Source: Streptomyces oryzae (lineage in GTDB: Bacteria > Actinomycetota > Actinomycetes > Streptomycetales > Streptomycetaceae). From it: DNA of 49,502 nt. Each line of letters starts with the position of its first letter. Within the stretch, counting starts at the first letter, position 1. Position numbers and translations under genes: made by a program. The notes below the pieces were generated by a model, which saw only the letters and a list, made by a program, of their open reading frames with translations, did no database searches and had not been told where the DNA came from. Of the stretch, positions 5,704 through 14,045 are shown piece after piece. The DNA lies in contig NZ_JADKMA010000028.1 in the NCBI RefSeq assembly GCF_017676365.1, positions 1-49,502 on the forward strand, written 5' to 3'.

Positions 5704-7796
5704 GCCGCTCGATGAAGGGCCGGCACGCGCGCTCCCGCGACCCGCGCGCGCACTGGCTGCTGCTGCTCATCGTCCTGCCCGCCATGTTCGGCGCGCTGCT
5801 CTTCGAAGGCTGGACCAATCACGAGGTCGACGCCGCCAAGACGCGGCGCGACTGCACAAGGCCCGTGCCCGAGGCCGTGGACAAGGGCGGCCCTGTGCTG
5901 CGGATCAACGGAGGGGAGGTGAAGTCCTCCGCGATGCCGGCCCGTACCGTCGCGCTCACCTTCGACGGGGGCCCCGACCCCGTGTGGACGCCGCGACTGC
6001 TCGCCCTGCTGCGCAAGCACCGGGCGCACGCCACCTTCTTCCTGAGCGGCGCGAAGGCCGCCCAGCATCCGGATCTGGTGCGGAAGATCCGCGCAGCGGG
6101 CCATGAGATCGGCTCGAACACGTACACAGGTGCCGACCTGGGCGCCTCCTCGTCGGTACGCGCCAAGCTGGAGCTGGGCCTCACCCAGAAGGCGCTGGCG
6201 CACTCCGCCGGTACGCACACCAAGCTGCTGCGGATGCCGCAGACCACCACGGTGGACACGCTGTGCGGCGCCGAGTGGCAGGCGGCGAAGCGGGCAGCGG
6301 GCGACGGCTATCTGCTGGTCGCCGCCGACCACTCGTCCCGTAAGCCGTCGCAGGGGCTGATCCGGCAGTACAGCCAGACCGACCTCGCCTACCACGAGGC
6401 GAAGAAGCTGCTCGGCAACCGGCACGTCGACAGGTTCACCACCGTGTCGGACGGCCTGCGGCTGCCGCCTGCGGAGTCGGCCTCCCCGCTCGAACGCTGG
6501 GAGGGCACGGCGCTGATCTGGATCAAGAAGCTCGGGCACGCCTTCGTGAGCGGTATGGCCTGGGTGCTCGGGATCGCGGGTGCGCTGGGGCTGCTGCGGC
6601 TGCTGCTGCTCGTCCTCTTCGCCCGCACCCACGTCCGGCGGCTGACGAACTTCCGCCCCGGCTCACCCTGGCTGCGGGAGGTGCACGAACCGGTGACGGT
6701 GCTCATACCCGCCTACAACGAAGAGGCGGGGATCGAGTCCACCGTGCATTCGCTGCTCGCCTCCACGCACCCGCATCTGCAGATCATCGTGATCGACGAC
6801 GGGTCGACCGACCGGACGGCGGACCTCGCCACCTGGATCGACGACCCGCGCGTGATGGTGCTGCGGCAGCCCAACGCGGGCAAGGCCGCGGCGCTCAACA
6901 CCGGCCTGGCGCACGCGAGATACGACATCGTGGTCATGGTGGACGCCGACACCGTTTTCGAGCCGGATGCCATATACCGCCTCATTCAGCCCCTCGCCCA
7001 CCCGGCCGTCGGCGCGGTCAGCGGGAACACCAAGGTCGGCAACCGGCGCAGGCTGCTGGGCAGGTGGCAGCACCTGGAGTACGTCTTCGGCTTCAACCTC
7101 GACCGCCGGATGTTCGAGGTCCTGGAGTGCATGCCGACGGTCCCCGGCGCCATCGGGGCCTTCCGGCGGGACGCGCTGATGGGCGTCGGCGGTGTGAGCG
7201 AGGACACCCTCGCCGAGGATACCGACCTCACCATGGCGCTGTGGCGGGCCGGCTGGCGGGTGGTCTACGAGGAGTCCGCCATCGCCTGGACCGAGGTGCC
7301 CAGCTCGCTGGGCCAGCTGTGGCGCCAGCGCTACCGGTGGTGTTTCGGCACGCTCCAGGCCATGTGGAAGCACCGCCGCGCCGCGGTCGAACTCGGCCCG
7401 GCCGGACGCTTCGGCCGCCGCGCCCTGAGCTACCTCACGCTCTTCCAGGTCGTACTGCCGCTGATCGCGCCGATCGTCGACCTGTTCGCGCTCTACGGGG
7501 TGCTCTTCCTCGACCCCGTGCGCTCGACCGGAGTGTGGCTCGGCTTCCTCGTCGTCCAGCTGCTGGCGGCCGGATACGCGCTCCGGCTGGACGGCGAGCG
7601 GATGCGGACGCTGTGGGCGATGCCGTTCCAGCTACTGGTCTACCGGCAGCTGATGTATCTGGTGGTCATCCAGTCCGTGGTCGCCATCCTGCTCGGCAGC
7701 CGGCTCACGTGGGGCCGTATGCGCCGCTCCGGCACCGCTGCCCAGCATCTCGGGCAGCGCCTGCCCCAACCCGAACGGGAACTGACAGCGAGGTGA
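5700..7796 (+). CDS. Membrane glycosyltransferase (GT2) with N-terminal degenerate polysaccharide-deacetylase domain
   Basis: Protein of 698 residues from ATG 5700 (alternatives 5655 and 5712). Order: TM helix about 19-37; NodB-like domain about 60-250; TM about 290-312; GT2 domain about 331-560; several C-terminal TM helices. The GT part is intact and HasA/NodC-like: IPAYNEE, DDGS (366-369), DAD (415-417), ED (506-507), QRYRW (543-547). It should polymerise or transfer a sugar at the membrane, extruding product. The deacetylase part is abnormal: TFDDGP reads TFDGGP (89-90), and the HxxxH metal histidines are N140 and G144, so all three usual metal ligands are gone. It is therefore probably a non-catalytic carbohydrate-binding or structural domain. 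The stop is 3 nt from the LCP gene; they form an operon. Confidence 0.88.
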   Translation: MSRSMKGRHARSRDPRAHWLLLLIVLPAMFGALLFEGWTNHEVDAAKTRRDCTRPVPEAVDKGGPVLRINGGEVKSSAMPARTVALTFDGGPDPVWTPRLLALLRKHRAHATFFLSGAKAAQHPDLVRKIRAAGHEIGSNTYTGADLGASSSVRAKLELGLTQKALAHSAGTHTKLLRMPQTTTVDTLCGAEWQAAKRAAGDGYLLVAADHSSRKPSQGLIRQYSQTDLAYHEAKKLLGNRHVDRFTTVSDGLRLPPAESASPLERWEGTALIWIKKLGHAFVSGMAWVLGIAGALGLLRLLLLVLFARTHVRRLTNFRPGSPWLREVHEPVTVLIPAYNEEAGIESTVHSLLASTHPHLQIIVIDDGSTDRTADLATWIDDPRVMVLRQPNAGKAAALNTGLAHARYDIVVMVDADTVFEPDAIYRLIQPLAHPAVGAVSGNTKVGNRRRLLGRWQHLEYVFGFNLDRRMFEVLECMPTVPGAIGAFRRDALMGVGGVSEDTLAEDTDLTMALWRAGWRVVYEESAIAWTEVPSSLGQLWRQRYRWCFGTLQAMWKHRRAAVELGPAGRFGRRALSYLTLFQVVLPLIAPIVDLFALYGVLFLDPVRSTGVWLGFLVVQLLAAGYALRLDGERMRTLWAMPFQLLVYRQLMYLVVIQSVVAILLGSRLTWGRMRRSGTAAQHLGQRLPQPERELTAR

Positions 7797-7799
7797 TCC

Positions 7800-9167
7800 A
7801 TGAGTGAACCGCTGGGTGGGTGGCCCCATGACAACCACCACGACGGCGAAGCGGGTGCGCCGCGCATCATCCCGGCGGAGGCGTGGCCCAGCTACGCCGC
7901 GCACTTGCAAGAGCCGCGTCTGGTGCAGCCCGCGGACGCATTCCCCTACGACCCGGGTGCTTACGGCCCGGGTGATGACGACTACCCGGGTGCTTACGGC
8001 CAAGGTGACGCGGGACGTCCGCTGATCCCGCGGCAGCGAGGCGGCTACCAGCAGCACGGCCCCGGCACCCCGGCGAACGGCCCCCGCGCGAACGGCACCC
8101 CCGGAAACGGCACGCCGCGGGCCGGGGGCCCCGGGAACCTCTCCAGAAACAGATCCCCGCGAGCTGCCAGAGCCCGCCGCCGGCGGCCCCGCAGGATCAT
8201 GCGGCTGCTCCTGCTGATGGTCTGCGTGCTGCTCCTCGGATCCGGCGGCACCTACGTGTGGGCCGACTCCGGGCTCAACCGCAAGGTCGACCTCGACAAG
8301 GTGAAGGACCGCCCCCCGCGGGGCAAGGGCACCAACTATCTGATCGTGGGCTCGGACAGCCGTGAGGGCCTGTCGGAGGGGGACAAGAAGAACCTGCACA
8401 CCGGCTCCGCCGCCGGCGGCCGCACCGACTCGATGATCCTGCTGCACACCGGCGCGCACGGCACCACGATGATGAGCCTGCCGCGCGACTCGTGGGTGAC
8501 GATCCCGTCCTTCATCCGCCCGGAGACGGGCAAGCGCCACCGCGCTGCGGGCAACAAGCTGAACGCCGCCTACTCGCTGGGCGGCCCCGACCTGCTCGTA
8601 CGGACCATCGAGCACAACACGGGGCTGCACATCGACCACTACGCGGAGATCGGCTTCGCCGGCTTCGTGGGGGTCGTGGACGCGGTCGGCGGCGTCAAGA
8701 TGTGTGTGGACAGGCACATCAGGGACGAGAAATCGGGCCTGGACCTGACGAAGGGCTGCCACGTCCTCGACGGCTCCAAGGCGCTCGCGTTCGTCCGCCA
8801 GCGCCACCAGGAGGCCGAGGGTGACCTGGGCCGCAACAAGAACCAGCAGAAGTTCCTGTCGGCCCTCGCCCACAAGGCCGCCCAACCAGGCGTCGCACTC
8901 AACCCGTTCACGGCGTACCCGGCCATGAACGCGGGGCTTGAGACGCTCATCGTGGACAAGAAGACGGGCCTGCGGGACCTCACGACGCTGTTCCAGGCGA
9001 TGAGCGGCGTCTCGTCCGGCAAGGGCAAGCAGGTGAAGATCCCCATCTCCAGCCTCGGCTTCAAGACGTCCAAGGGCAGCGCGGTGAAGTGGAACGAGCA
9101 GCAGGCCAAGAAGCTCTTCGCCGAGTTGCGGGACGACCGGCCGGTGAGCTTCAAGGGAACGGGCTGA
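7800..9167 (+). CDS. LytR-CpsA-Psr (LCP) family cell-wall glycopolymer ligase
   Basis: Protein of 455 residues. The N-terminal about 132 residues are cytoplasmic, Pro/Gly/Asn-rich and end in a basic RRRRPRR patch; one TM helix at about 134-155; the extracellular LCP domain starts near GTNYLIVGSDSRE and includes GGRTDSM, SLPRDSWV, KLNAAYSLGG and a long DAVGGV region. LCP enzymes move lipid-linked glycopolymers onto peptidoglycan. Co-transcription with the GT fusion suggests the two make and attach the same polymer (inference). The tail contains an 11-residue repeat, PGAYG-type, from a 33-bp DNA duplication (7951 and 7984). ATG at 7800 follows GAGGTGA. Confidence 0.92.
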   Translation: MSEPLGGWPHDNHHDGEAGAPRIIPAEAWPSYAAHLQEPRLVQPADAFPYDPGAYGPGDDDYPGAYGQGDAGRPLIPRQRGGYQQHGPGTPANGPRANGTPGNGTPRAGGPGNLSRNRSPRAARARRRRPRRIMRLLLLMVCVLLLGSGGTYVWADSGLNRKVDLDKVKDRPPRGKGTNYLIVGSDSREGLSEGDKKNLHTGSAAGGRTDSMILLHTGAHGTTMMSLPRDSWVTIPSFIRPETGKRHRAAGNKLNAAYSLGGPDLLVRTIEHNTGLHIDHYAEIGFAGFVGVVDAVGGVKMCVDRHIRDEKSGLDLTKGCHVLDGSKALAFVRQRHQEAEGDLGRNKNQQKFLSALAHKAAQPGVALNPFTAYPAMNAGLETLIVDKKTGLRDLTTLFQAMSGVSSGKGKQVKIPISSLGFKTSKGSAVKWNEQQAKKLFAELRDDRPVSFKGTG

Positions 9168-9220
9168 CTCCCGACTCCCTGTCCCGCCTTCGGGGGCGCA
9201 TCCCGCCTCCGGAGACGTAT

Positions 9221-9252
9221 CCGGCCTCCAAGGGCACGCCCTTGGAGGCCGG
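9221..9252. terminator. Bidirectional terminator
   Basis: Perfect 14-bp stem (CCGGCCTCCAAGGG with its complement) and CACG loop, followed by AGAGTCTT. It lies between the convergent LCP gene and amino-acid permease. Confidence 0.88.
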
Positions 9253-9274
9253 AGAGTCTTGAACCCTGAGCGGG

Positions 9275-10732
9275 TCAGGCTTCTTCAGCGGCAACCGGCG
9301 TACGCGGCTTGCCGCGCTGCCGCAGATAGCCGACGGCGGCCAGCACCACCGTCAGACCCGCGGTGAAGCCCAGCTGTGTGCGGGTGTCGCCCTCGCGCAG
9401 CATCAGCAGCAGTACGGCCGCGATACCCGCCAGCGCCACGAGGGTCAGCCCCGGGAAGAGCCACATCCGCACCACCAGCTTCTCGGGCGCCTCGCGCTCC
9501 AGCCGGCTGCGGGTGATCAGCTGCGAGACGGCGATGAAGCCCCACACGACCAGCGTGGCGGCGCCGACCATGTTCAGCAGCCACTGGAAGACCGTCTTCT
9601 CCCAGAAGAGGTTGAGCAGCACCGCCACGAAGCCGAAGAACGACGAGGCGATCACGGCGTAGCGCGGCACACCCTGTGCGCTCACCCGGTTCAGGAACGC
9701 CGGGCCCTCGCCCCGCTCCACCAGTGAGTAGGACATCCGCGAGGCCCCGTAGATGTTGGCGTTCATCGCGGACAGCAGCGCGATCAGCACCACCACATTC
9801 ATCACCTGCGCGGCGGCCGGGATACCGAGGTAGTCCAGCACGGCGGCGTACGGTCCGTCCTGCACCGTCTTGTCGTGCCACGGGATCAGCGTGACGATCA
9901 CCAGCATCGAGCCGACGTAGAACAGCGCGATCCGCCACACCGCCGTACGGACTGCCTTGGCGACGCCGGAGACCGGCTTCTCCGACTCGGCTGCCGCGAT
10001 CGTCACCGTCTCCAGGCCGCCGAACGCGAACACCGAGATGAGCAGCCCCGCGATGAGTCCGTCGGCGCCGGTGGGGAAGAAGCCGCCGTCGCCCGTCAGA
10101 TGGCTCCCACCCGGCGAGTCGGTGCCCGGCAGCAGACCGGCTATCGCCAGTACGCCGAGCACCAGGAAGGCGCTGATGGCCAGCACCTTGATGGCGGCGA
10201 ACCAGAACTCGTACTCGCCGAAGTTGCGCACCTGCGCCAGGTTGGTGGCGCAGAAGACGAGCATGAACAGCGCGACCCACATCCACTGTTCGGTCTCGGG
10301 CAGCCACTTCGTCATGATCTTCGCGGCGGCCGTCGCCTCGGTGGCGATGGCCACACACAGCAGCGTCCAGTAGATCCACCCGGCGGTGAAGCCCGCCCAG
10401 GGGCCCAGGGCCCGTTCGGCGTGTACGGAGAAGGAGCCGGAGGCCGGGCGGGCGGCGGACATCTCGCCCAGCATCCGCATCACCAGCATCACCAGCGCGC
10501 CGGAGGCGGCGTAGGCGAGGACGATGGCGGGCCCTGCGGCGGCGATACCCGCGCCGGAACCGACGAAGAGGCCGGCGCCGATCACGCCGCCGAGGGCGAT
10601 CATGGACAGGTGGCGCTGCTTGAGGCCGTGCGCGAGGGAGCGGCGGGAGGGGTCGGTCCCGTCCGGAGGTCCGGTGGCCGGGGTGGGCTCGCCGGAGGAG
10701 TCTGGCGCGTCGGAGGTCTCGGTGCGCGTCAT
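9275..10732 (-). CDS. Amino acid permease (APC superfamily, AAT/GABA-permease type)
   Basis: Integral membrane proton-coupled amino-acid importer of 485 residues with about 12 TM helices. The first helix carries the family hallmark GGVIGAGLFVGSG after GLKQRHLSMIA, followed by MRMLGEMSAARPASGSF. The substrate cannot be read from the sequence. The start is ATG 10732 (MTRTETSD), with AGGAA upstream; the frame continues to 10825 through a degenerate repeat and that extension is rejected. A close paralogue lies at 11836-13350, with bioY between them, so this looks like a duplicated pair. Confidence 0.93.
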   Translation of the reverse strand: MTRTETSDAPDSSGEPTPATGPPDGTDPSRRSLAHGLKQRHLSMIALGGVIGAGLFVGSGAGIAAAGPAIVLAYAASGALVMLVMRMLGEMSAARPASGSFSVHAERALGPWAGFTAGWIYWTLLCVAIATEATAAAKIMTKWLPETEQWMWVALFMLVFCATNLAQVRNFGEYEFWFAAIKVLAISAFLVLGVLAIAGLLPGTDSPGGSHLTGDGGFFPTGADGLIAGLLISVFAFGGLETVTIAAAESEKPVSGVAKAVRTAVWRIALFYVGSMLVIVTLIPWHDKTVQDGPYAAVLDYLGIPAAAQVMNVVVLIALLSAMNANIYGASRMSYSLVERGEGPAFLNRVSAQGVPRYAVIASSFFGFVAVLLNLFWEKTVFQWLLNMVGAATLVVWGFIAVSQLITRSRLEREAPEKLVVRMWLFPGLTLVALAGIAAVLLLMLREGDTRTQLGFTAGLTVVLAAVGYLRQRGKPRTPVAAEEA

Positions 10733-10759
10733 CAGTGGCCGTTCCTGGGTGTAGTGAGG

Positions 10760-10879
10760 TGGGAAGACTGCTGCGGGTGCTGCTATCGGTGCTGTTGTCG
10801 GTACTGCTGGGGTGCTACGGGGCACTGTCGGGTTGTTACGGGTTGCTACTGGCGGCTACGGGTTGCTACTGGGGGCTCA
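10760..10879 (-). repeat. Degenerate G/T-rich short repeat upstream of the permease
   Basis: Variants of GGTGCTGCT/GGTTGCTACT follow each other at 10-12 bp, ending in two near-identical 20-bp units (10840-10859 and 10860-10879, GGGTTGCTACTGG core). It occupies the permease 5' region. The rest of the 420-nt gap to bioY holds a 10-bp hairpin (10919-10943, one mismatch) followed by CTTTT, and a possible bioY -10; no further gene is seen. Confidence 0.65.
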
Positions 10880-11071
10880 GTCTTCGTGAGGCTGCCCCGG
10901 CGCAGCAATAATCGTGCAGGGCTTTCCGTATTGCGGACAGCCCCTTTTCGGCGGCGGAACCGCGGGGGAGCGGGATGAGCCGAGGTGAAGCGGGGTGAGC
11001 GGGTCCGGCGCGCGCCCGTACTGTCGCCAAGCTCACGCCCCGCTCACGCTCGGCGCTCGAGTGGTTTCGGC

Positions 11072-11077
11072 TAGCGT
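11072..11077 (+). promoter_or_regulatory. Candidate bioY -10 (TAGCGT)
   Basis: TAGCGT matches the Streptomyces TAnnnT -10 form and would leave a leader of roughly 70 nt before bioY. No convincing -35 is seen, so this is tentative. Confidence 0.3.
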
Positions 11078-11152
11078 CGACGGGCACGAGGCCGTCGTCC
11101 TGCGCGCCCGTGCCTGCTTCGACCAGCTCGCACACTTCACGGGAGATGCCTG

Positions 11153-11758
11153 ATGAGTGCCCTCACTTCCGCAGCCACACCGCGTCCGGGAGCCGTGCTC
11201 GCGGATCTGCTGCCCGCCTCCAGCGCTGCTCGCGCCCGCATCCGGGATGTCGCACTTGTGGTCGGCGGTGCCGCGCTGACCGGGATGGCGGCCCAGCTCT
11301 CGGTGCCGATCCCGGGCTCCCCGGTGCCGGTCACCGGCCAGACCTTCGCCGCGCTGCTGGTCGGCGCGGGACTGGGCGCCGGGCGCGGCTTCCTCGCCCT
11401 GGCGCTGTACGCCGTGGCGGGGATGGCCGGGATGCCGTGGTTCGCCGAAGCGTCCGCCGGGGTCGGGATGCCCTCGCTCGGCTATGTGTTCGGCATGATG
11501 CTGGCCGCCGCCGCCGTGGGCGCGCTGGCCCGCCGCGGCGGTGACCGCGGCGCGCTGCGTACGGCGGGCACGATGGCGGTCGGCATGGCGGTGACCTACG
11601 CGATCGGCGTCCCCTATCTGGCGCTCGCCACCGGTATGCCGGCCGGTGAGGCGGTCGCCGCCGGGCTGGTGCCGTTCCTGGTCGGCGACGCCGTCAAGGC
11701 CGCGCTGGCGATGGGCGCGCTGCCCGCCGCCTGGAAGCTCGCGGGCCGCAAGGGCTGA
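11153..11758 (+). CDS. bioY: Biotin transporter substrate-binding component BioY
   Basis: Membrane protein of 201 residues and about six TM helices, the S-component of an ECF-type vitamin transporter. Family features: the conserved first helix region with QLSVPIPGSPVPVTGQTFA, then GRGFLALALYAVAGMAGMPWF, and the C-terminal GLVPFLVGDAVKAALA with the conserved Asp and Lys. No bioM/bioN neighbours are visible, so it probably shares an energising module or works alone, as reported for solitary BioY. ATG 11153 follows ACGGGAGA. Confidence 0.94.
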   Translation: MSALTSAATPRPGAVLADLLPASSAARARIRDVALVVGGAALTGMAAQLSVPIPGSPVPVTGQTFAALLVGAGLGAGRGFLALALYAVAGMAGMPWFAEASAGVGMPSLGYVFGMMLAAAAVGALARRGGDRGALRTAGTMAVGMAVTYAIGVPYLALATGMPAGEAVAAGLVPFLVGDAVKAALAMGALPAAWKLAGRKG

Positions 11759-11794
11759 CGGGCCGGTCCTGCCGGTCCCGTCCACCCGTCCGCA

Positions 11795-11830
11795 GCGCGG
11801 GCCCGGCGTCGCACGGCGCCGGGCCCGCGC
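11795..11830. terminator. Bidirectional terminator
   Basis: Perfect 14-bp stem GCGCGGGCCCGGCG with its complement and an 8-nt loop, between the convergent bioY and permease genes. No T-run. Confidence 0.75.
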
Positions 11831-11835
11831 CCGGT

Positions 11836-13350
11836 TCAGCGCCGCGAGGACTCCGGCTCGCCCGCGGTCTTCTCCAGCGGGTCCGGCTCGCCCGCCGGCC
11901 CCGGCACGGCCGCCGAGGCGGCCTGCTGCCCGCTCGGCCCCTGCTGGACGCGGTCCTTGACCAGCGAGGCCACCAGCACCACGGCGCCGACGGCCAGCGA
12001 GAGGATCATCTGGGTGCGCCCGTCGGGGTCGGTGAACATGTAGCCGATCACAAAGACGATCAGGGCGATGGTGGCCCAGGTCAGATACGGATACAGCCAC
12101 ATCCGCACCGTCAGCCGCTCCGGGAACTCCCGCTCGATCCGGCGCCGCATCCGCAGCTGCGAGGCGCAGATGACCAGCCAGACGAACAGCGCGACGGCAC
12201 CGGAGGAGTTCAGCAGGAACTCGAACACGGTGTCCTTGGCGATGTAGTTGAAGAACACCGCGACGAACCCGAAGGCCACCGACGCCAGAATCGCGGCAAC
12301 CGGCACCCCGCGCGCGTTGGTGCGGCCGAAGGAGGCCGGCGCGTCCTTGCGCTCACCGAGCGAGTAGGCCATCCGCGAGGCGGTGTAGAGGCCGGAGTTC
12401 AGACAGGAGAGCACGGCGGTCAGTACGACGATGTCCATGACGGTGCCCGCGTACGGAATGTCCAGCATGTTCAGCACCGCGACGTACGGGCCGTCGGTGG
12501 CGATCGCCTTGGAGTCCCACGGCAGCAGCGAGACGATCACGAAGATCGAGCCCAGGTAGAACAGGCCGATCCGCCAGATCACGCTGTTGACGGCCTTGCG
12601 GACCGCGGTGACCGGGTTCGGCGACTCGGCGGCGGCCAGCGTGACGATCTCGCTGCCCATGAACGAGAAGACCACCAGCAGCATGCCGGAGAGGATCGCT
12701 CCCGGACCGTTGGGCAGGAACCCGCCGTGACCGGTCAGATTCGCCGCGCCGGCGAAGTGGTCGGCGGGCGGCAGGCCGGCGAAGGCGATCAGGCCGACGA
12801 CGATGAACGCGATGATCGCGACGACCTTGATCCCCGCGAACCAGAACTCGAACTCGCCGTAGGACCCTACCGAGATCAAGTTGGTGCCGGTCAGCACCAG
12901 CATCACCAGCAGGGCCCAGGCCCACTGCGGCACCGAGGGCACCCAGCCTTCCAGGATCTCCGCCGCCGCGGTCGCCTCGACGGCGAGTACGACGGACCAG
13001 AAGAACCAGTACAGCCAGCCGATCGTGAACCCGGCCCAGCGGCCCAGCGCGCGGTCGGCGTAGGTGGAGAACGACCCGGAGGCCGGGTCGGCGGCGGCCA
13101 TCTCGCCGAGCATCCGCATCACCAGGACGACGAGCAGCCCGGCGAGCGCGTAGGACAGCAGAATGCCGGGGCCTGCGTCCGCGATGCCGGCTTTCGAACC
13201 GACGAACAGACCGGCGCCGATGACGCCGCCGATGGCGATCATGGACAGATGGCGGTTCTTGAGACCCGCCTGGAGGCCGTCGCCCCCGTTCTGGTCGGAC
13301 GGCGGCTTCTGCGGCTCCCCCGACGTCTGCGGGGTGTGCTGAGAACTCAT
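11836..13350 (-). CDS. Amino acid permease (APC superfamily), paralogue of the 9275-10732 gene
   Basis: Integral membrane transporter of 504 residues with about 12 TM helices. Shares long blocks with the other permease: LKNRHLSMIAIGGVIGAGLF, the MRMLGEMAAADPASGSF block and PWDSKAIATDGPYVAVL. Charged tails differ: a Gln/Pro-rich N-terminus and a Pro/Glu-rich C-terminus ending ESSRR. The ATG at 13350 (MSSQHTPQ) is preceded by AGGAG about 13 nt upstream; the frame extends to 13410 without a better start. Substrate unknown. Divergent from rpiB. Confidence 0.93.
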   Translation of the reverse strand: MSSQHTPQTSGEPQKPPSDQNGGDGLQAGLKNRHLSMIAIGGVIGAGLFVGSKAGIADAGPGILLSYALAGLLVVLVMRMLGEMAAADPASGSFSTYADRALGRWAGFTIGWLYWFFWSVVLAVEATAAAEILEGWVPSVPQWAWALLVMLVLTGTNLISVGSYGEFEFWFAGIKVVAIIAFIVVGLIAFAGLPPADHFAGAANLTGHGGFLPNGPGAILSGMLLVVFSFMGSEIVTLAAAESPNPVTAVRKAVNSVIWRIGLFYLGSIFVIVSLLPWDSKAIATDGPYVAVLNMLDIPYAGTVMDIVVLTAVLSCLNSGLYTASRMAYSLGERKDAPASFGRTNARGVPVAAILASVAFGFVAVFFNYIAKDTVFEFLLNSSGAVALFVWLVICASQLRMRRRIEREFPERLTVRMWLYPYLTWATIALIVFVIGYMFTDPDGRTQMILSLAVGAVVLVASLVKDRVQQGPSGQQAASAAVPGPAGEPDPLEKTAGEPESSRR

Positions 13351-13543
13351 GCTGCAGCCGGCTCCTATGCGTCGTTCTTGAATCGAGCGATCACATGTAA
13401 CGGCCCTCACCGCCCCCTATGGAAGAGGTGAATCCCGATTGTTGCCTACGGAACATCGGGGAAACAGTGCCGTAAGACTGAGAAGCACGTCCTGCGCCGT
13501 CTCCTGACCGCGCCCTGCGCGGCCGGCCGGCCGACGGGGATGG

Positions 13544-13549
13544 CACACT
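13544..13549 (+). promoter_or_regulatory. Possible leaderless -10 (CACACT) of rpiB
   Basis: CACACT followed by 7 nt and the rpiB ATG, with no Shine-Dalgarno in that spacer. The spacing equals that of valS and folC. The first base departs from TAnnnT, so confidence is modest. Confidence 0.4.
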
Positions 13550-13556
13550 CTGCGTC

Positions 13557-14042
13557 ATGCGCGTGTACCTCGGCTCCGACCATGCCGGCTTCGAACTGAA
13601 GAACCACCTCGTCGAGTGGCTCAAGGCGGCGGGCCACGAGCCCGTCGACTGCGGCCCCCACATCTACGACGCCGAAGACGACTACCCGCCCTTCTGCCTC
13701 CGCGCAGCCGAGCGCACCGTCGCGGACAGCGGCTCCCTCGGCATCGTCATCGGCGGCTCCGGCAACGGCGAGCAGATGGCCGCCAACAAGGTCCCCGGCG
13801 CCCGCTGCGCGCTGGCCTGGAGCACCGAGACCGCGGCACTGGCCCGCGAGCACAACGACGCCAACCTGGTCAGCGTGGGCGCGCGGATGCACACCACCGA
13901 GGAGGCCGTCTCCTTCGTGGAGACCTTCCTGAACACCCCGTTCTCCGAGGGCGAGCGCCACCAGCGGCGTATCGGCATGCTCGCCGACTACCAGCGCACC
14001 GGTGACCTGCCGCCCGTCCCCGCCCACCACCCGCAGCCCTGA
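13557..14042 (+). CDS. rpiB: Ribose-5-phosphate isomerase B
   Basis: Interconverts ribose-5-phosphate and ribulose-5-phosphate in the pentose phosphate pathway (cytosol). The 161 residues show the RpiB/LacAB fold: GSDHAGFELK at the N-terminus and IVIGGSGNGEQMAANKV. In E. coli the base is a Cys in this loop; here the loop has Glu72, the actinobacterial variant known from Mycobacterium RpiB. The phosphate-binding part (GARMHT) is present. Probably leaderless. The DNA glycosylase gene starts 4 nt after its stop, so the two are co-transcribed. Confidence 0.95.
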   Translation: MRVYLGSDHAGFELKNHLVEWLKAAGHEPVDCGPHIYDAEDDYPPFCLRAAERTVADSGSLGIVIGGSGNGEQMAANKVPGARCALAWSTETAALAREHNDANLVSVGARMHTTEEAVSFVETFLNTPFSEGERHQRRIGMLADYQRTGDLPPVPAHHPQP

Positions 14043-14045
14043 GCC

